Shown one piece after another: positions 23,145 through 35,576 of a stretch of DNA of 64,000 nt. The stretch comes from Neostapfia colusana (lineage: Eukaryota; Streptophyta; Magnoliopsida; Poales; Poaceae). The notes below the pieces were generated by a model that was not told where the DNA came from, ran no database searches, and saw only the letters and a list, made by a program, of their open reading frames with translations. The stretch lies in assembly GCA_030760725.1 (NCBI GenBank), contig JASWHV010000013.1:35002699-35066698 (forward strand), given 5' to 3'. The stretch's first letter is position 1, and the number at the start of each line of letters is the position of its first letter. Position numbers and translations under genes: made by a program.

Positions 23145-24400
23145 ATGACCCGAACTCGTGCCAACCCGGACGTTGGGGGGTACTAGACAAGGGGGAGAGA
23201 CCTCCCAACAGCCTCCCGAGGACTCCTCGGGACAGCAGCAGCAACAGCAACAGCAAACACCGCCACCGCCACTGCCAACGGTTACATTGGCCGACATCGT
23301 CGCGGCAATGGCGGGTTCACATCAGCAGCACACGGAGTTGCTGCAAACTCTCATCGCTAATACGTATCGCCCAGAGAGACGTCAAGACCGTGAGGAGCGT
23401 CAACAGAGCTCCTACTCCGACTTCCTGGCGACTCATCCCCCGGTATATTCTCAAGGGAGGATGAACCTCTTTACACGGACAACTGGCTCCACGCAATAGA
23501 GATGAAGTTCGGGCTGCTCCAGATAAGTGAGCAGCGCAAGACTCAGTTCGCGGTCCAGCAGCTCCAAGGATCCACGAGCGCGTGGTGGGCAAACTTTTGT
23601 GCTTCACAGCCCACCGACCGAGTTATGACCTGGACAGAGTTCCGGACAGCCTTCAGGGCCTATCACATACCGCCAGGTTTGATGAAGAGGAAGACACAGG
23701 AATTCTTACACCTGCAACAAGGGTCGGAACGTGCTGGAATACTCCAGGGCATTCAACGATCTCGCGCTCTATGCGTCGTATCACGCAGATACCGACGAGA
23801 AGCGGCAGGACCACTTTTACCAGGGTCTTAACCCGCTCCTGAAGGACAAATTGGCGATGTTCAATCGCGGCAGTCTCAACGACATCATTGATGCTGCGAT
23901 TTTTCAGGAGGACTCCGGCAAGGAGTTGGCTGCGGCGGAGAGAAAGCGAAGCGCACCGCAAAGCAGCGGAGAAGGAGGCGGTCCTTCTCAGAAGTCTTGG
24001 ATGGTGAATTGCCCACCATCAGGTCCACGCTGGCAGTCACCACAAAGGCCGATGCCGTTCCGCAGTCGGCCGTACTCTTCACCGGCATTCAGGCCGGTAC
24101 TGCCAGTACCACCTCCACAACAACAACAGCAGCAGCGGACGATGCCGCGTGCGTATGCACCTCAGCAACGCATGCCGGGCTTTCGTCCCCCGAGCACTAC
24201 ACCAGCAGCGGCCACATGTTACAAGTGTGGTCGTCCAGGACACTTCGCCAGCAGTTGTCCAGAGAGGCAAGGCGGCGGAGTTGCACCACCATTTCTGGGG
24301 AGGAATCAACCCCAGAACCCTACTAATGCGCGGCGGGCAAACCCTAGGCCCGGCACTGTCCACCAGCTTGCCATAGAGGACGTGCCGGAGGGTGAGCCAA
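23145..24400 (+). pseudogene. gag: Element C gag (three frameshifts)
   Basis: The ATG at 23145 encodes a short N-terminus and then meets TAG. The continuing frame is shifted, with a one-base change in the G-run near 23175. Further shifts occur near 23445 and 23728, where the frame carrying the core (QQLQGSTSAWW) gives way to the frame that runs on through the nucleocapsid. A glutamine repeat follows the N-terminus. The zinc knuckle CYKCGRPGHFASSC is encoded at 24217-24258, in the same frame as pol. The gag/pol boundary is approximate. Confidence 0.86.
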
Positions 24401-27400
24401 TCCTTGCGGGTATGTTCCAACTCCACCAGCATCCCGCCATAGTATTGTTTGATTCAGGCGCCACGCATAATTTTATTAGCCAAGCTTTCGTTGCTAAACA
24501 CAGCTTGCAAATACTACCCACCGATAGTCCATATTTGATTTGTTCACCTGGTGGGAGGATTTCAGCAAGCGTAATGGTTACCAAAGCACCATTATGCTTA
24601 GCGGGTAGAGTGTACCCTACGTCTATCATAATCTTAGAGGGACAGAAGGTCGATGTCATCCTAGGGATGTCGTGGTTAACCCGCCACGGCGCTGTTCTAG
24701 ACACCGTCCTTCGAGTCGTGCACTTGAACTCAGAAGTGCATGGAGCTCACTCCTTATTTCTGGACAGTCCAGAAATAAAACTTCCAAGTATCTATCAGTC
24801 GACAACCATAAGATTGGAAGGCATTCCAGTGGTCCGAGAGTTCCCTGACGTATTCCCGGATGATTTACTGGGGATGCCGCCCGATAGAGAGGTGGAGTTC
24901 AAGATTGAACTTGCACCGGGAACCATGCCAATATCCCGAAGGCCGTACAAGATGGCGCCCAAGGAGTTGGCTGAACTGAAGACTCAGCTCACGGACCTCC
25001 TGGAGAAGGGTTTTATTAGGCCGAGCTCCTCGCCATGGGGCTGTTCGGCATTATTTGTAAAGAAGAAGGATGAGACGTTGCGGCTTTGCGTGGACTATCG
25101 TCCATTAAATGCCGTAATCATCAAGAACAAGTACCCATTGCCACGGATCGACATGTTGTTTGATCAGTTGGTCGAAGCAATGATCTTTTCCAAGATGGAC
25201 TTAAGATCCGGGTACCATCAGATTAAGATAAGGGCTGAGGACATTCCGAAGACGGCTTTCCTGACGAGGAACGGACTTTATGAGTACCTGGTCATGTCCT
25301 TCGGCCTCACCAACGCTCCAGCTCACTTCATGTATCTAATGACCTCGGTATTCATGCCAGAGCTGGACAAGTTTGTCGTGGTCTTCATCGACGACATACT
25401 GGTATATTCCAAGTCGGAGGAAGATCACAAGAAGCATCTGCGTATAGTCTTGCAACGGCTGCGGGATCACAAGTTATACACGAAATTCAGCAAATGCGAG
25501 TTTCGGATATCGCAAGTGCCTTTTCTCGGTCATATCATCTCAGCGGAGGGTATCGCAGTAGACCCGAGCAAGATCACTCAAGTGCTGAATTGGAAATCCC
25601 CGAGAACTGTTCACAAGGTACGGAGTTTCCTCGGACTCGCGGGATATTATCGGAGGTTCATTCCGAACTTCTCGAGAATTGCCAAGCCTATGACGGGGCT
25701 GCTAAAGAAGGCTACCAAATATGTTTGGAGTCCAGCATGTGAAGCAGCATTCAAGGCTTTAGTCAAGCACCTAACATCAGCACCGGTTTTGGCGCAGCCA
25801 TACACAACAAAACCGTTCGATGTGTACTGCGATGCATCCGGCATTGGGCTCGGATGTGTGCAGATGCAAGACCGAAGAGTGGTCGCGTATGGATCACGAC
25901 AGCTTAGAAACCATGAGCAGAATTATACAACCCACGACTTGGAGCTCGCTGCCGTGGTACTTGCACTCAAGATGTGGAGGCACTACCTACTCGGTAACCT
26001 CGTACATCTATATACCGACCACAAAAGCCTCAAGTACATATTCACTCAGAAGGAGCTTAACATGAGGCAGCGAAGATGGTTAGAATTGATAAAGAATTAC
26101 GAAATAGAGATCCATTATCATCCGGGCAAAGCAAACGTAGTGGCGGATGCGCTGAGCCGCAAGTCACACGTCAACAATCTGACCATCACACCGTTGGAAG
26201 AGAGCGAACCACCATTGCATGTGATTCCACACGGAGCTCTCTACAACCTAGCTTTGATCCCCACCATCCATGAAGAGATAGCGGCAGCTCAGAAACATGA
26301 CAAGGGCATGTCGCATTTGCGGAGACGTGTAGACAGTGGGGAGCTGAAATGTTTTCGGAAGTACGGAGACGGCGTCCTATGGTTCAAGGACCGTATCGTC
26401 GTACCCCGTAACCCGGAATTACGGAAGAAAATCTTTGATGAGGCTCACTTGTCAAAGTTTTCTATTCACCCCAGCAGCAACAAAATGTATCAATAACTCA
26501 GGAGCAAGTTTTGGTGGACACGGATGAAGTGGGAAATCACAAAGTATGTGTCCGAGTGCGATACATGTCGAAGGGTGAAAGCAGACCATATGCGGAAACC
26601 GGGACTGCTACAACCACTGGGCATTCCTGCCTGGAAATGCGAAGACGTGAGCATGGACTTCATCACCGGTTTACCCACCACTTTTCAGAAGCATGATTCT
26701 GTGTGGGCGATCATCAATAGGCTCATCAAAGTTGCCCATTTCATCCCGGTCAACACCAACTACAACGCCAAGAAGTACGCTGAACTGTACATCTCACGGA
26801 TCCTATGCTTGTATGGCGTACCCGTACTATCATATCGGATCAGGGCACTTTATTTGTGTCCCGTTTTTGGGAGCAGCTGCACGCTGCCTTGGGGACGAAG
26901 CTGATCCGTAGTTCAACGTACCACACGCAAACGGACGGACAAACCGAGCGGGTAAACCAAATCTTAGAAGACATGCTACGAGCTTGCGCTATCAACCACG
27001 GCAAGAATTGGGATGATCACTTGCCGTTAGCCGAGTTCTCGTACAACAATGGGTACCAAGCCAGCATAAAGATGGCGCCTTATGAGGCGCTATACGGGCG
27101 GAAATGCCGCACACCAATGAACTGGTGTGAGTCTGGCGAAAGGGTTACCTTCGGGATTGACCTTGTCAACAACGCGGAAGAAAAGGTTCGACTGATTCAA
27201 GCGAACCTAAATGCCGCCCAATTCCGTCAGAAACAGTATGTGGACCGGAGAAGACGCCCATTACAATTCGAAGTCGGGGATCACGTATATCTACGTGTAT
27301 CTCCAATGAAGGGCGTAAACAGATTTGGGGTGAGAGGAAAGTTGGCACCCCGATTCATCGGTCCATTCCAGATTACCGAAAGATGTGGATCAGTGGCATA

Positions 27401-27704
27401 CCGGCTAAAATTACCCGAAGCACTTTCCGGTGTGCACGACGTCTTTCACATTTCCCAGCTGAGGAAGTGTCTTAAGCTATCAACTACCATTCAGCTGGAG
27501 GACATTGAAGAACTGCAACCGGATCTCACCTATCGGGAGGAACCGGTTCAGATTATTGATGAGAAGGCCCGAACCACACGCAACCGCACGTTGTGATTCT
27601 ACAAAGTTCTATGGAGTAATCACTCCGTAGACGAAGCGACATGGGAGAGCGAAGGATTTCTTCGTGCTAACTACCCCGACTTTTTCACGTCGCATATCCG
27701 GTAA
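24401..27704 (+). pseudogene. pol: Element C pol (two stops, one frameshift)
   Basis: It is continuous with the gag nucleocapsid frame. Protease DSG at 24451-24459, RT with FIDD near 25386, RNase H, integrase zinc module and DDE residues, and a chromodomain are visible. TAA at 26494-26496 interrupts the integrase zinc region, a one-base shift occurs near 26825 just before the SDQG motif, and TGA at 27594-27596 replaces a Trp codon (TGG in paralogues). The natural end is TAA at 27702-27704. Length and domain order match element A. Confidence 0.91.
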
Positions 27705-27760
27705 TTTTCCACCGTCCTCTCTCTCATTTTCACCTTATAATCTCGGGACGAGATTCTTTT

Positions 27761-27772
27761 AAGGGGGGGGAA
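27761..27772 (+). promoter_or_regulatory. Element C polypurine tract
   Basis: AAGGGGGGGGAA lies directly before the 3' LTR start TGTAAGGGCC at 27773, after the conserved CTCGGGACGAGATTC palindrome. Confidence 0.88.
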
Positions 27773-29165
27773 TGTAAGGGCCTCAGTTTTTGACACATGT
27801 TTAAAGTGTTCATCACCATACACACACACACACCTCATTTGAGGAAAGTTGGTGAACACATTTGAAGAGCACGTAACCACCATCAACATGCTCATTAGGG
27901 AACAAACTCACATATTGCAAAAGTGGTATTTCCCACATGTGATATACAGGGGCTGGACATATGAAAACCCCTACTCAGTGCTAGGGATGTCCATGCCAAG
28001 TTTCACCCAAATTCAAAACCTTTTTGAGGTCATTTTGGGTATAGCTAGAAAGAGGGCAGTTTGAACTCAAATTCAAATTGAAACTGTTTTAATCCCATGA
28101 ATTCAAAAGTGGGAGGCATATTATTACTCAGCACATTTTTGTGAGCTCACTCACCAATTTTCACTCCATTTGGAGTTGATCTTGACATGAGCTAAGTGGG
28201 ACAAATTCAAACTTTATTTGAATTCCAAACTGAACTTGTGCTGAAATTCATTCAAACCAAACCCAATTTGAATTCTAATCAATTAAAATGGCTCATGGGT
28301 GAATAATTTGAATCACCATGGGCATTTTGGGGCTTACTGTTTACAACAGTGATGAGGAGTTAATTTCAGAGGTTAAACTTGAGTGTGGGACCCACATGTC
28401 ATAGAGAGAAGAGGAGAGACTTGCACCCAAAGTCACAGCCACCAGCAGCTGCGATCGCCACCGAGGAGGAGCAGCGCCACCAGCTGCTTCCCGTGCCCAC
28501 ACACGAGCCCAAGGGTGGTTCCAGGGTCCCCTTAAGGCGCTCCACCAAGGCAAGCATCGCTCGCTTCCTCCTCTCCAGTGAACACCGAGCCCCGGCCTTC
28601 CGCCTCTCTGCTCGATCGGGAAACCGCGAAAACATCACGCCTCCTCCTTCGCCGAGCTGCTAGGAAGTACCCTGAGGTCACACCCTACTTCCCCGACGCC
28701 TAAACCACCGGGTTTTGGCTTCTGTTTCCGTGATCAACAATGACCGCCGTGACTGAGCTGAAGAACGGCGATCGGTCTCACGTGGGCAGCACACCACAGC
28801 CACTTTAACAGCCGATCAAGGGCGGCAAAAGGAGCGCACGGACTCCACGCTGCTTCCACCTGAAGCTCAAGCCACGCCGTGCACTCTCGCCGGCGAATTC
28901 CGAGACTTTGCTCCGGCGGCCTTAAACTGAGCTTCCGGTACGGATTCTTCAAATTCTCGCTCTATGATCCTTCTTTAGTTATCAAATCTTGCACATAGGC
29001 GCTGGACTAGCCGGCGATCAGTTTCCTTTCTGCATCCGTGGTATGAAACCGATTAGGAGTGACGAATTTTGAGCTCGATTGAGGGCGTTCATGGCGGGCA
29101 CGATCGGTTACACGGTGCTGACCGACTTGCCGCCATCTTTGAACCCTTTTGACACCTTGTCGAGC

Positions 29166-29211
29166 TTCCGTGATCAACAACGACCGCCGTGACTGAGCTG
29201 AAGAACGGCGA
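29166..29211 (+). repeat. 46-base templated duplication inside element C 3' LTR
   Basis: This repeats 28726-28771 exactly 440 bases upstream with one difference, and is absent from the 5' LTR. Both copies begin TTCCGTGATC, and the insertion site had TTCC, so it looks like filler DNA copied during break repair or a template jump. Confidence 0.85.
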
Positions 29212-30369
29212 CGGTTTAGGTGTACTGATGCTGTAGAACCGATTGTTCGAGGTTTTGGCGGGTTAGAACCCACGGCCGACGGCGCCGAACCTCAACCGAG
29301 GCAGCCGCACGTCGCCGGGCTATTTCCGGTCACCGCCAGCTCGAACTGACCCCACAGACGTGCTCCTCGACGTCGACAACCCCCTGGCGGCGAGTTTCAG
29401 ACCAGGTGATGGCCGGCAGCGGCAAGCCGGCGAGCTCAGAGTCGGCTCCGGCGAGGGGAGGCGGCGCGGGCGCGAGGGCGCGTCGGGAGGAAGACGAATC
29501 CGGCTGGCCCACGCGTCAGCGGCTTAAAAATTTAAATCGGGATCGGGTGTGGCTGGGATCCATTGTGCTGGAGCGCAGGAACCCCGCAGACCACGGTGTG
29601 CCGACGCCTCAGGGTGCGACGCGTGTCCCCGTGGCCCACCCGCGAGTTTAAACTTTTCCCCGATTTTCAGATTTCATTCAAACTTCAAATCCCCATAACT
29701 TTGGCTAGGAAGCTCCAAATCGAGTGAACCAAATTTTGTTGGATGCAGCTCTCTGAGCACTTTCCAGCAAATCAAGTTTCACTTCATGAGAATCCTTAAT
29801 TCTCCAGAATTAATTCCTCAAATTTAAACTGTTTGGAATTTTTACTGGAGAATCATTTGGAGGAAAATTCTGAAATTCTGCTGGGATATTCATCAAAATA
29901 TCCCGGAACTACCATAAAACTTTCAGGTCCATTTGAGCTCATTTAATCCACCTAATGGTGTGATTAGTGAAACTGTTCCAGGGAAAATAGAAAATGTTCA
30001 GAAACATTTTCAGAATTTTCCCTGAAATTGTTTAGCTCATATCTTTAGCTGAAACCTTGAAATTAAGTGAGACCAACTCCATTAGAACCTTCTAAAAATC
30101 TAATTTTCAGAAAGTCATAGTCTGTTTCATGAAAATCCTTAGAACACCCTAAAAGCCTTCAATTAAGGTCAAGTACATAATTAATTGTGGAGGGCTCAAA
30201 TGAGCTTTGCTGCAACTAAAACTTGACCAAATCTCTGTTTAGGTTGTAACCAAGCCACTGTAAAAGTTTCACAGTCATTGGGTATGTTTAGTAAGAGTTA
30301 TAGACTTCACAAGTTTAAAAGTCAATTCAAATGCATTAATTTAATACATGTGCTTCTTATATCATGTAG

Positions 30370-31631
30370 TTGCTAAGGTCGAGGAGGAACCCGGAGTCCT
30401 AGACTTTGTTACTCCGGAGGAGCAGCTAGCCTACGACCAAGAGCAGCAAGGCAAGCTCCGGTTTGCATTATTTTTCTCAAATTTTTATTGTTTTGAGCAC
30501 TTTCTTGAGTATTATAATTCCTTGCATTAGAGTCTTGTTTGGAAACCCAACTGCATAGCCAAGAAAAACCATGGGTTGGGTTTAGGATTGCAAACCCCGT
30601 TATTTACTGCAATGCTAAGACAGTGTAGGATCTGGTACAAGTCGAGTAGTTGGAACTACTCGCGAGCATAGTCTAGAGGCACTCGACTCGGGTAGAGATA
30701 GCACATGATACACATGGCAAGAAAGATGAGACCGAGCGGAGAGTAATGGCAGCAGGACTTTGGGGCCTCTGTGCTATAGATCCGCTTGTGTCGATTGAGG
30801 ACCGAGCCGTGTGCGGGCCTGTTGAACAAGCTAGAACAGTACCGAAGACCTACCGGCTATATGGGAACCGGGAAACTGATGTAACTCGGGTAGCTGGGTA
30901 TTGAGGCATTGCCCGTCGTTCAGAGGGTAGGTTGAGTGCTTGAGGTGTAAATCGGCTGGCGGCACTGAGATGCGCGTGCAGAGACCTCTTGCTCGGGACG
31001 ATGGGACCGGTTCAATATTTGGCTAACGGGCGAAAGGTGGTTGCATACGGCGTCCGTGATGGTTGTTGTAGGCAACATCGAGAACGGGCGTACGTGACGG
31101 GTTGTTCGGGTAACCCTGCAGGTGTAAATCGATTATAATCGCCGTCACTCACGGTCAGTGAGTATCACTTGTTCACTGTACCGTGACGTAGAAAGAGCAT
31201 GCTAGTTACATGTTAAAATGTTGCTGATTGAAAGATGCACTGGATTGTTAATGATTTGCTGTAGTTTAGAGCTAATTAAAGTTCCTTTCAACTTTGGGCA
31301 AAGTACATGAGGGAAATGCGTTTCTTGTTTGATTGTGGCTCTCTCATGTGCCTTAGCGTAAGGTTCTCCACAACCTGCTGCTAAAACTTGAAAGTAAGGT
31401 TCCACTAATTAGGCGAGTCCTTTGCAAATGATTTTTACCTCATGTACCTATCAATCCCTCATGTAGAAGTTCCATGGTTAGGAGAGACGGGTCAGTCTTG
31501 CAGAGCCTTCGTGCTCACTGCTTGTGTTTGAAGCTTTTGCAGGGTTTTATGAGGAAGGGACTCCTGAAGAGGAGACGGAACCCCAGGAGGGGAACCCCGT
31601 CGAGTGAGAGTCGTGCATGCCGCCGTGTTAG
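30370..31631 (+). pseudogene. LTR-encoded acidic peptide, element C 3' LTR copy
   Basis: Candidate exon 1 30370-30450 and exon 2 31543-31631, with the same acceptor, GC donor and phase as the 5' LTR copy. The Trp codon near the C-terminus is TGA here (31605-31607), so this copy is truncated by five residues. As the LTRs were identical at insertion, the change postdates integration. Confidence 0.45.
31305..31349 (+). other. Covarying stem-loop in element C 3' LTR
   Basis: ACATGAG/CTCATGT arms and the loop GCGTTTCTTGTTTGATTGTGG-like sequence. This copy keeps the consensus loop more closely than the 5' LTR copy. Confidence 0.65.
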
Positions 31632-31861
31632 TGTGCGTGTGTGCTAGCAAGGACACGTTCACGAGCTGAACATGAACTTGATGCGTAGTCTACGCCCGTG
31701 AGTGTAGACTGGACCTATTTTGATGTAAACATGTTCATAAACCACTCTATGTAATATAAACTTTGCTTCCGCTTTGTACCTTTGATGTGTGTTATCCGGT
31801 GCTGTACAATGCAGCACCCCTCAGCGTGATCCTGGCTCGACAAGACCGTGGGGTCGTGTCA

Positions 31862-31866
31862 ACTTG
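31862..31866 (+). repeat. Element C target-site duplication, right
   Basis: ACTTG repeats 16343-16347. LTR2 continues directly after it. Confidence 0.9.
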
Positions 31867-34063
31867 GGTCTTCATATTTCAAATATTCAACCTTTTAAAT
31901 TTCAGCTCATTTGGAGGAGTTTCAATATTTGTTTGGGATTAAAAGGAGAAGCCCTGTAATCTGAATTTCAAATTCAGTTTCAAATTCCAATTTCCTCAAT
32001 TTGCAAATTGGGTTCCACAAATGTGTTCTTCACATTTGAATTAGCAGCCATGCCAAAAATCAGAAACTTTGGAGTGGGTTTGCTATCTAAATTTAGGGTG
32101 ACACCAAAAACCCTTAGAATTCAAATTTGAATTTGGAACTTGAACCAAACTTGATCAAATGCAGCATTGAAGTCAAAATTCAAACTCTACATATTTAATT
32201 TGTCTTCCCTGCAAATATCTAGAATTTTTGGACAAAAGTTGGTGGCAGAAATAGAAGATCAGAATTATTAAGAGGGGAAAAAGAGAATGACATGTGGGGT
32301 CAGCTGGTCAGTGTCCACCGAGCCGAAGTCGGTTTTCCTGGTTTCCTCCGTAGCCGCCACGGCGATGCCGAGTGCCACGGCGACGCCTTGGCTTGGCGCC
32401 AAAGTCACCGATTCGCTGGTGCAGTCGCAGCTAAGGCAAGAGACACGGCTGCTCATGCGTATCCCCTCCCTCAGTAAAGAGAACGCGCACGCCTTCTCTG
32501 TTTTCGCTGCCAAACGCGAACTCGCCGTTTCCTCTGCTCTCGCAGCGTTAGCCCGGGGTTTCTTCGTTTGATCAAGGTCGCCGGCGGTGCGGGGTGCCAC
32601 TGTCCAAGCTAGGGGCATCTGCAGTTCCTATCCAGCTGCGATTGCAGACCGTTTGCTCCGAGCTACCGAAAGAATGGCCGACCGTCTACCCTGGAATTCG
32701 TCTCCAAGGTGAAATCACAGTATAATTGCTTTGGCCCGATGCTTCTACATGACCTAGCGCAGCTCCTCGATGAAAAACCATCGGAAACCGTAGAGAAATG
32801 AAGCTGTAGGCTGAGTTTTTCCGGCCGCCGACGCACAACCCTAGCTGCACCGTCGAGCTACACTTTGCACGAGTTTTTACCCATCTTTGGATGCAAAAAC
32901 GTGTTCCTCACATCACCCTGGTGCTTGTGGTGATCTCCTCAACAGGGATACTCGTCTCCAATGCGAGAACGATGGCGCCGGGGTGGGGTTTGCCGCTGCC
33001 GCCGTCGGGGAGGTATTCCCGGCCATTTAGCGCCGCCACGAGCTCACCAGCGTGTTCCTCGTCGGGTTTTGGGCACAAGCGACGATATTTGGCCCGTCTT
33101 GGGTACTGGGCAACCGTTCCGGCGAGGTACCGCCGTTGCTCCGGCGAGGGGGCCGCCCGGGCGCGAGGAAGACGGCGGTGGGGGCCTGTCCCACCTGTCA
33201 GTGGCACGGTTTAGGGATGGGATCGGGGTGCGGCTCGGGATCGGCTGTGGCTGTGAGGGTTAACTCCATAGCCCCCGGTGTTGCCGCAATTTCACTGGGC
33301 CGGTTTAAAACAGTGGGCCCACTCACAATTATTTGAAGTTTCTGTTAGACAAATAGTTCCAGAAATTAGCTGATCTTTACAAGCCCATAACTTTGTGTAG
33401 AACTCCAAAAAATGGTGAGACCAATTTTGTTGGAATCCTCATGAGGAGTACTTCACAGAGGAACAAATTGCTTGCTATGAAATTGCACAGCTATTTCTGT
33501 AGAATTGTGTTTCATAAATCCTTTAGAGATTTATTACAGGAGCAATTCTTTTTGAAACATTCCCAAATTTGGGCAGCTAATCCTTTTCATAGTTACTGAT
33601 TTCCAGTAAAAATTTGGACTTCATTGGAGTTCATTTGCTAGGCCAAATTGCCTTCCAAAGTTCAGCCTTTATTTAGAAATTCAAATTCAAACAGAAACTT
33701 TTCAGAACTCCTATCCAACTTCAAAAATTCGTATCTTTCTGTTGGTAGATCCAAAAATGGTGAAATAAATTTTGTTAGAACCATGGAGACTTACCCTAAT
33801 CAGACCTTCCACTTTTAGCTATGTAAAAACTCCTGATTTTGGCTCAAAATTCAGAGAAGCCTTGTACTTGTAGGAATTTTAGAGACTACATTGTGCAATG
33901 ACATTTCTCCAAATTTTGCTCAGATCATCCTTAGAGGGTCTAGTCTTCACTGTAAAAGTCCCAAAGCCAATTAAGGATCCTAAATAGCAGTAGCTATGAA
34001 TAGAAGTTTAGTTCTTATAAGTCTTTAATACTTATACATATATTTTGTTACATTTCATAATAG

Positions 34064-35321
34064 TGACCGAAGTTGAGGACGCACCGGAGCCCTTGGACGT
34101 CCTGCCACCTGAAGTTGACTTCCCATCTAACTCGCAACCAGGCAAGCCCCGGTTTCCATTTAAGTACTTTTGCAAATTCTTTATTTGTATCATTTAGGTC
34201 TAGGGTGAATGCTTGCATTAGAGTTAGGGTGATTGAAACCCCACTTGCATAACCTTTTAAATCCTATGAAGGGTTGGGTAGCTTACAGACCCGAAGAGTA
34301 GACAAGGCCCTGCTAATATGCTTAGGATCTCGGTAGAAGTCGAGTAGTTGGAATCTACTCGCAAGGTAAGGTTTTTTCACACGGTTTGGTCAAAATAGTA
34401 AATGGCTTAAGAGTGGAGAAAATGAGACCCAGCAGGGGGGATAGGAAGCAGTGAGCGGAGGTCTCACATGCGTAGCCCTGTTGGTGTCAATTGAGGACCG
34501 AGTCGTGTGCGGGCCTGATGAACAAGTATCGAACAGTACCGGATGGCATACTGACATAAGCAGGAAACCGATGTAATTGGTTAACCTGGGTACCGAGGCT
34601 AACCCAACCATAAATAGGAGTGGGTTGAGGGTAGCAAGGTGTAAATCTGCCGGTGGGCACAGTCACGCTCCACACGGGGATCTCCTGCCCGTTACGAATG
34701 GACCGGTTCGGTATTTGAGTTGCCTTTGAAAGGTTGTTGCATACAACAGAGTAGGAAGGGGTTTGGAACCACGCTTCTGAAAGTGGGTGTATGCAACGTG
34801 TTGTCCGGGTGTCTCCTGATTGCAATCACCGTCCCTCGCGGTTATTTGAGTTCCGCTTGATCACTGTTCTGTGACGTAGTAAGAAGAACAATAAGCCAGA
34901 TGAATGATAATATGCTGTGATGAATTATTAATGTTTTGAAACCATGTTTGCTGTAGATGTAGAGCTAATTAAGTTTATCTTCCACTTTGGTCACCACCAC
35001 ATCGTAGGAAAGCGTTTCTTGTTTGATTGTGGACTTCCGATGTGAGGGCTGCCTAAGGCTCATTAAACTGTTGCTATAAAACTGAAAGTAAGGATCAACA
35101 CGTAGGTGTGTCTTTATTGCAAAGTCTTGTTTCCTATATTACATATCCTTGCATGTAGAGTTCCATGCCTAGGGTTGTTGGTTAAGCCTTGCTGAGCCCT
35201 CGTGCTAACGGTTGCAATATTTGAGCTGTATGCAGGTGAGAGCTATGAGGAGGGTTCTGAGGATGAGGCGATGCCCCCGTCAGGGTACACGGCTGAGATG
35301 GAGCCCTGCACGCCACCGTGA
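34064..35321 (+). CDS. Putative two-exon acidic protein in LTR2
   Basis: Candidate exon 1 34064-34141 (after ATAATAG, before CAG|GCAAGC) and exon 2 35236-35321 (after TATGCAG, ending TGA). Joined in phase they read an acidic peptide with TEVEDAPEPLDVLPPEVDF, then GESYEEGSEDE and a C-terminus MEPCTPP. It is well diverged from the D and C versions yet keeps the frame, the phase and the CTPP end. Function unknown. Confidence 0.42.
34998..35044 (+). other. Covarying stem-loop in LTR2
   Basis: CACATCG and CGATGTG arms enclose GCGTTTCTTGTTTGATTGTGG, with a possible inner GGAA/TTCC pairing. The stem is unrelated in sequence to that in element C. Confidence 0.65.
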
Positions 35322-35576
35322 TCTTTGTTGGAGTGCTGCTAGTGTGTAGCGTCCCCGGGTGGACGGCTGCACTTTTGCATAGCTAGACTAAGAGTTTAGC
35401 TTTTAATAAGTCTTCCGCTATAGAATTAAGTTTCGTAAAAAGACTTTCGCTGTTTTATATCAAATAAAAGTTTGTATGTTGTTCTTTAATTTTTTCATGT
35501 GTGCTGTTGGGTGCCGCATCACACGACACCACCCTCTGCGATCCTGGAGTGGGTGAACCACGGGGTGGTCCCCACA

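Larger units (their letters stand above)
16348..31861 (+). mobile_element. Element C: complete LTR retrotransposon nested in LTR2
   Basis: Two LTRs of 4,079 and 4,089 bases flank an internal region with PBS, leader, an extra ORF, gag, pol and PPT. The insertion is flanked by ACTTG. The two LTRs are clearly a pair, differing by scattered substitutions plus a few indels (about 40 bases near 17010 present only in the 5' copy, a 46-base templated duplication at 29166-29211 only in the 3' copy). Coding lesions show it is no longer autonomous even though it is younger than its host LTR. Confidence 0.95.
27773..31861 (+). repeat. Element C 3' LTR
   Basis: It pairs with 16348-20426. It lacks about 40 bases between CAGCTGC repeats that the 5' copy keeps (near 17010-17055). 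It has a 46-base segment at 29166-29211 copied from 28726-28771 of the same LTR. It ends GTCGTGTCA, followed by the target duplication. Confidence 0.93.
31867..35576 (+). repeat. LTR2, second segment
   Basis: It continues the LTR begun at 16192, total about 3.87 kb, ending GGTCCCCACA. It contains a GC-rich block (32290-33330), CATAACTTT modules near 33385 and 33730, an exon-like pair, a CGAGTAG/CTACTCG near-palindrome near 34341, a covarying stem-loop and an AATAAA near 35464 as a likely polyadenylation signal. At its end it abuts an integrase fragment with no primer-binding site between. Confidence 0.85.
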
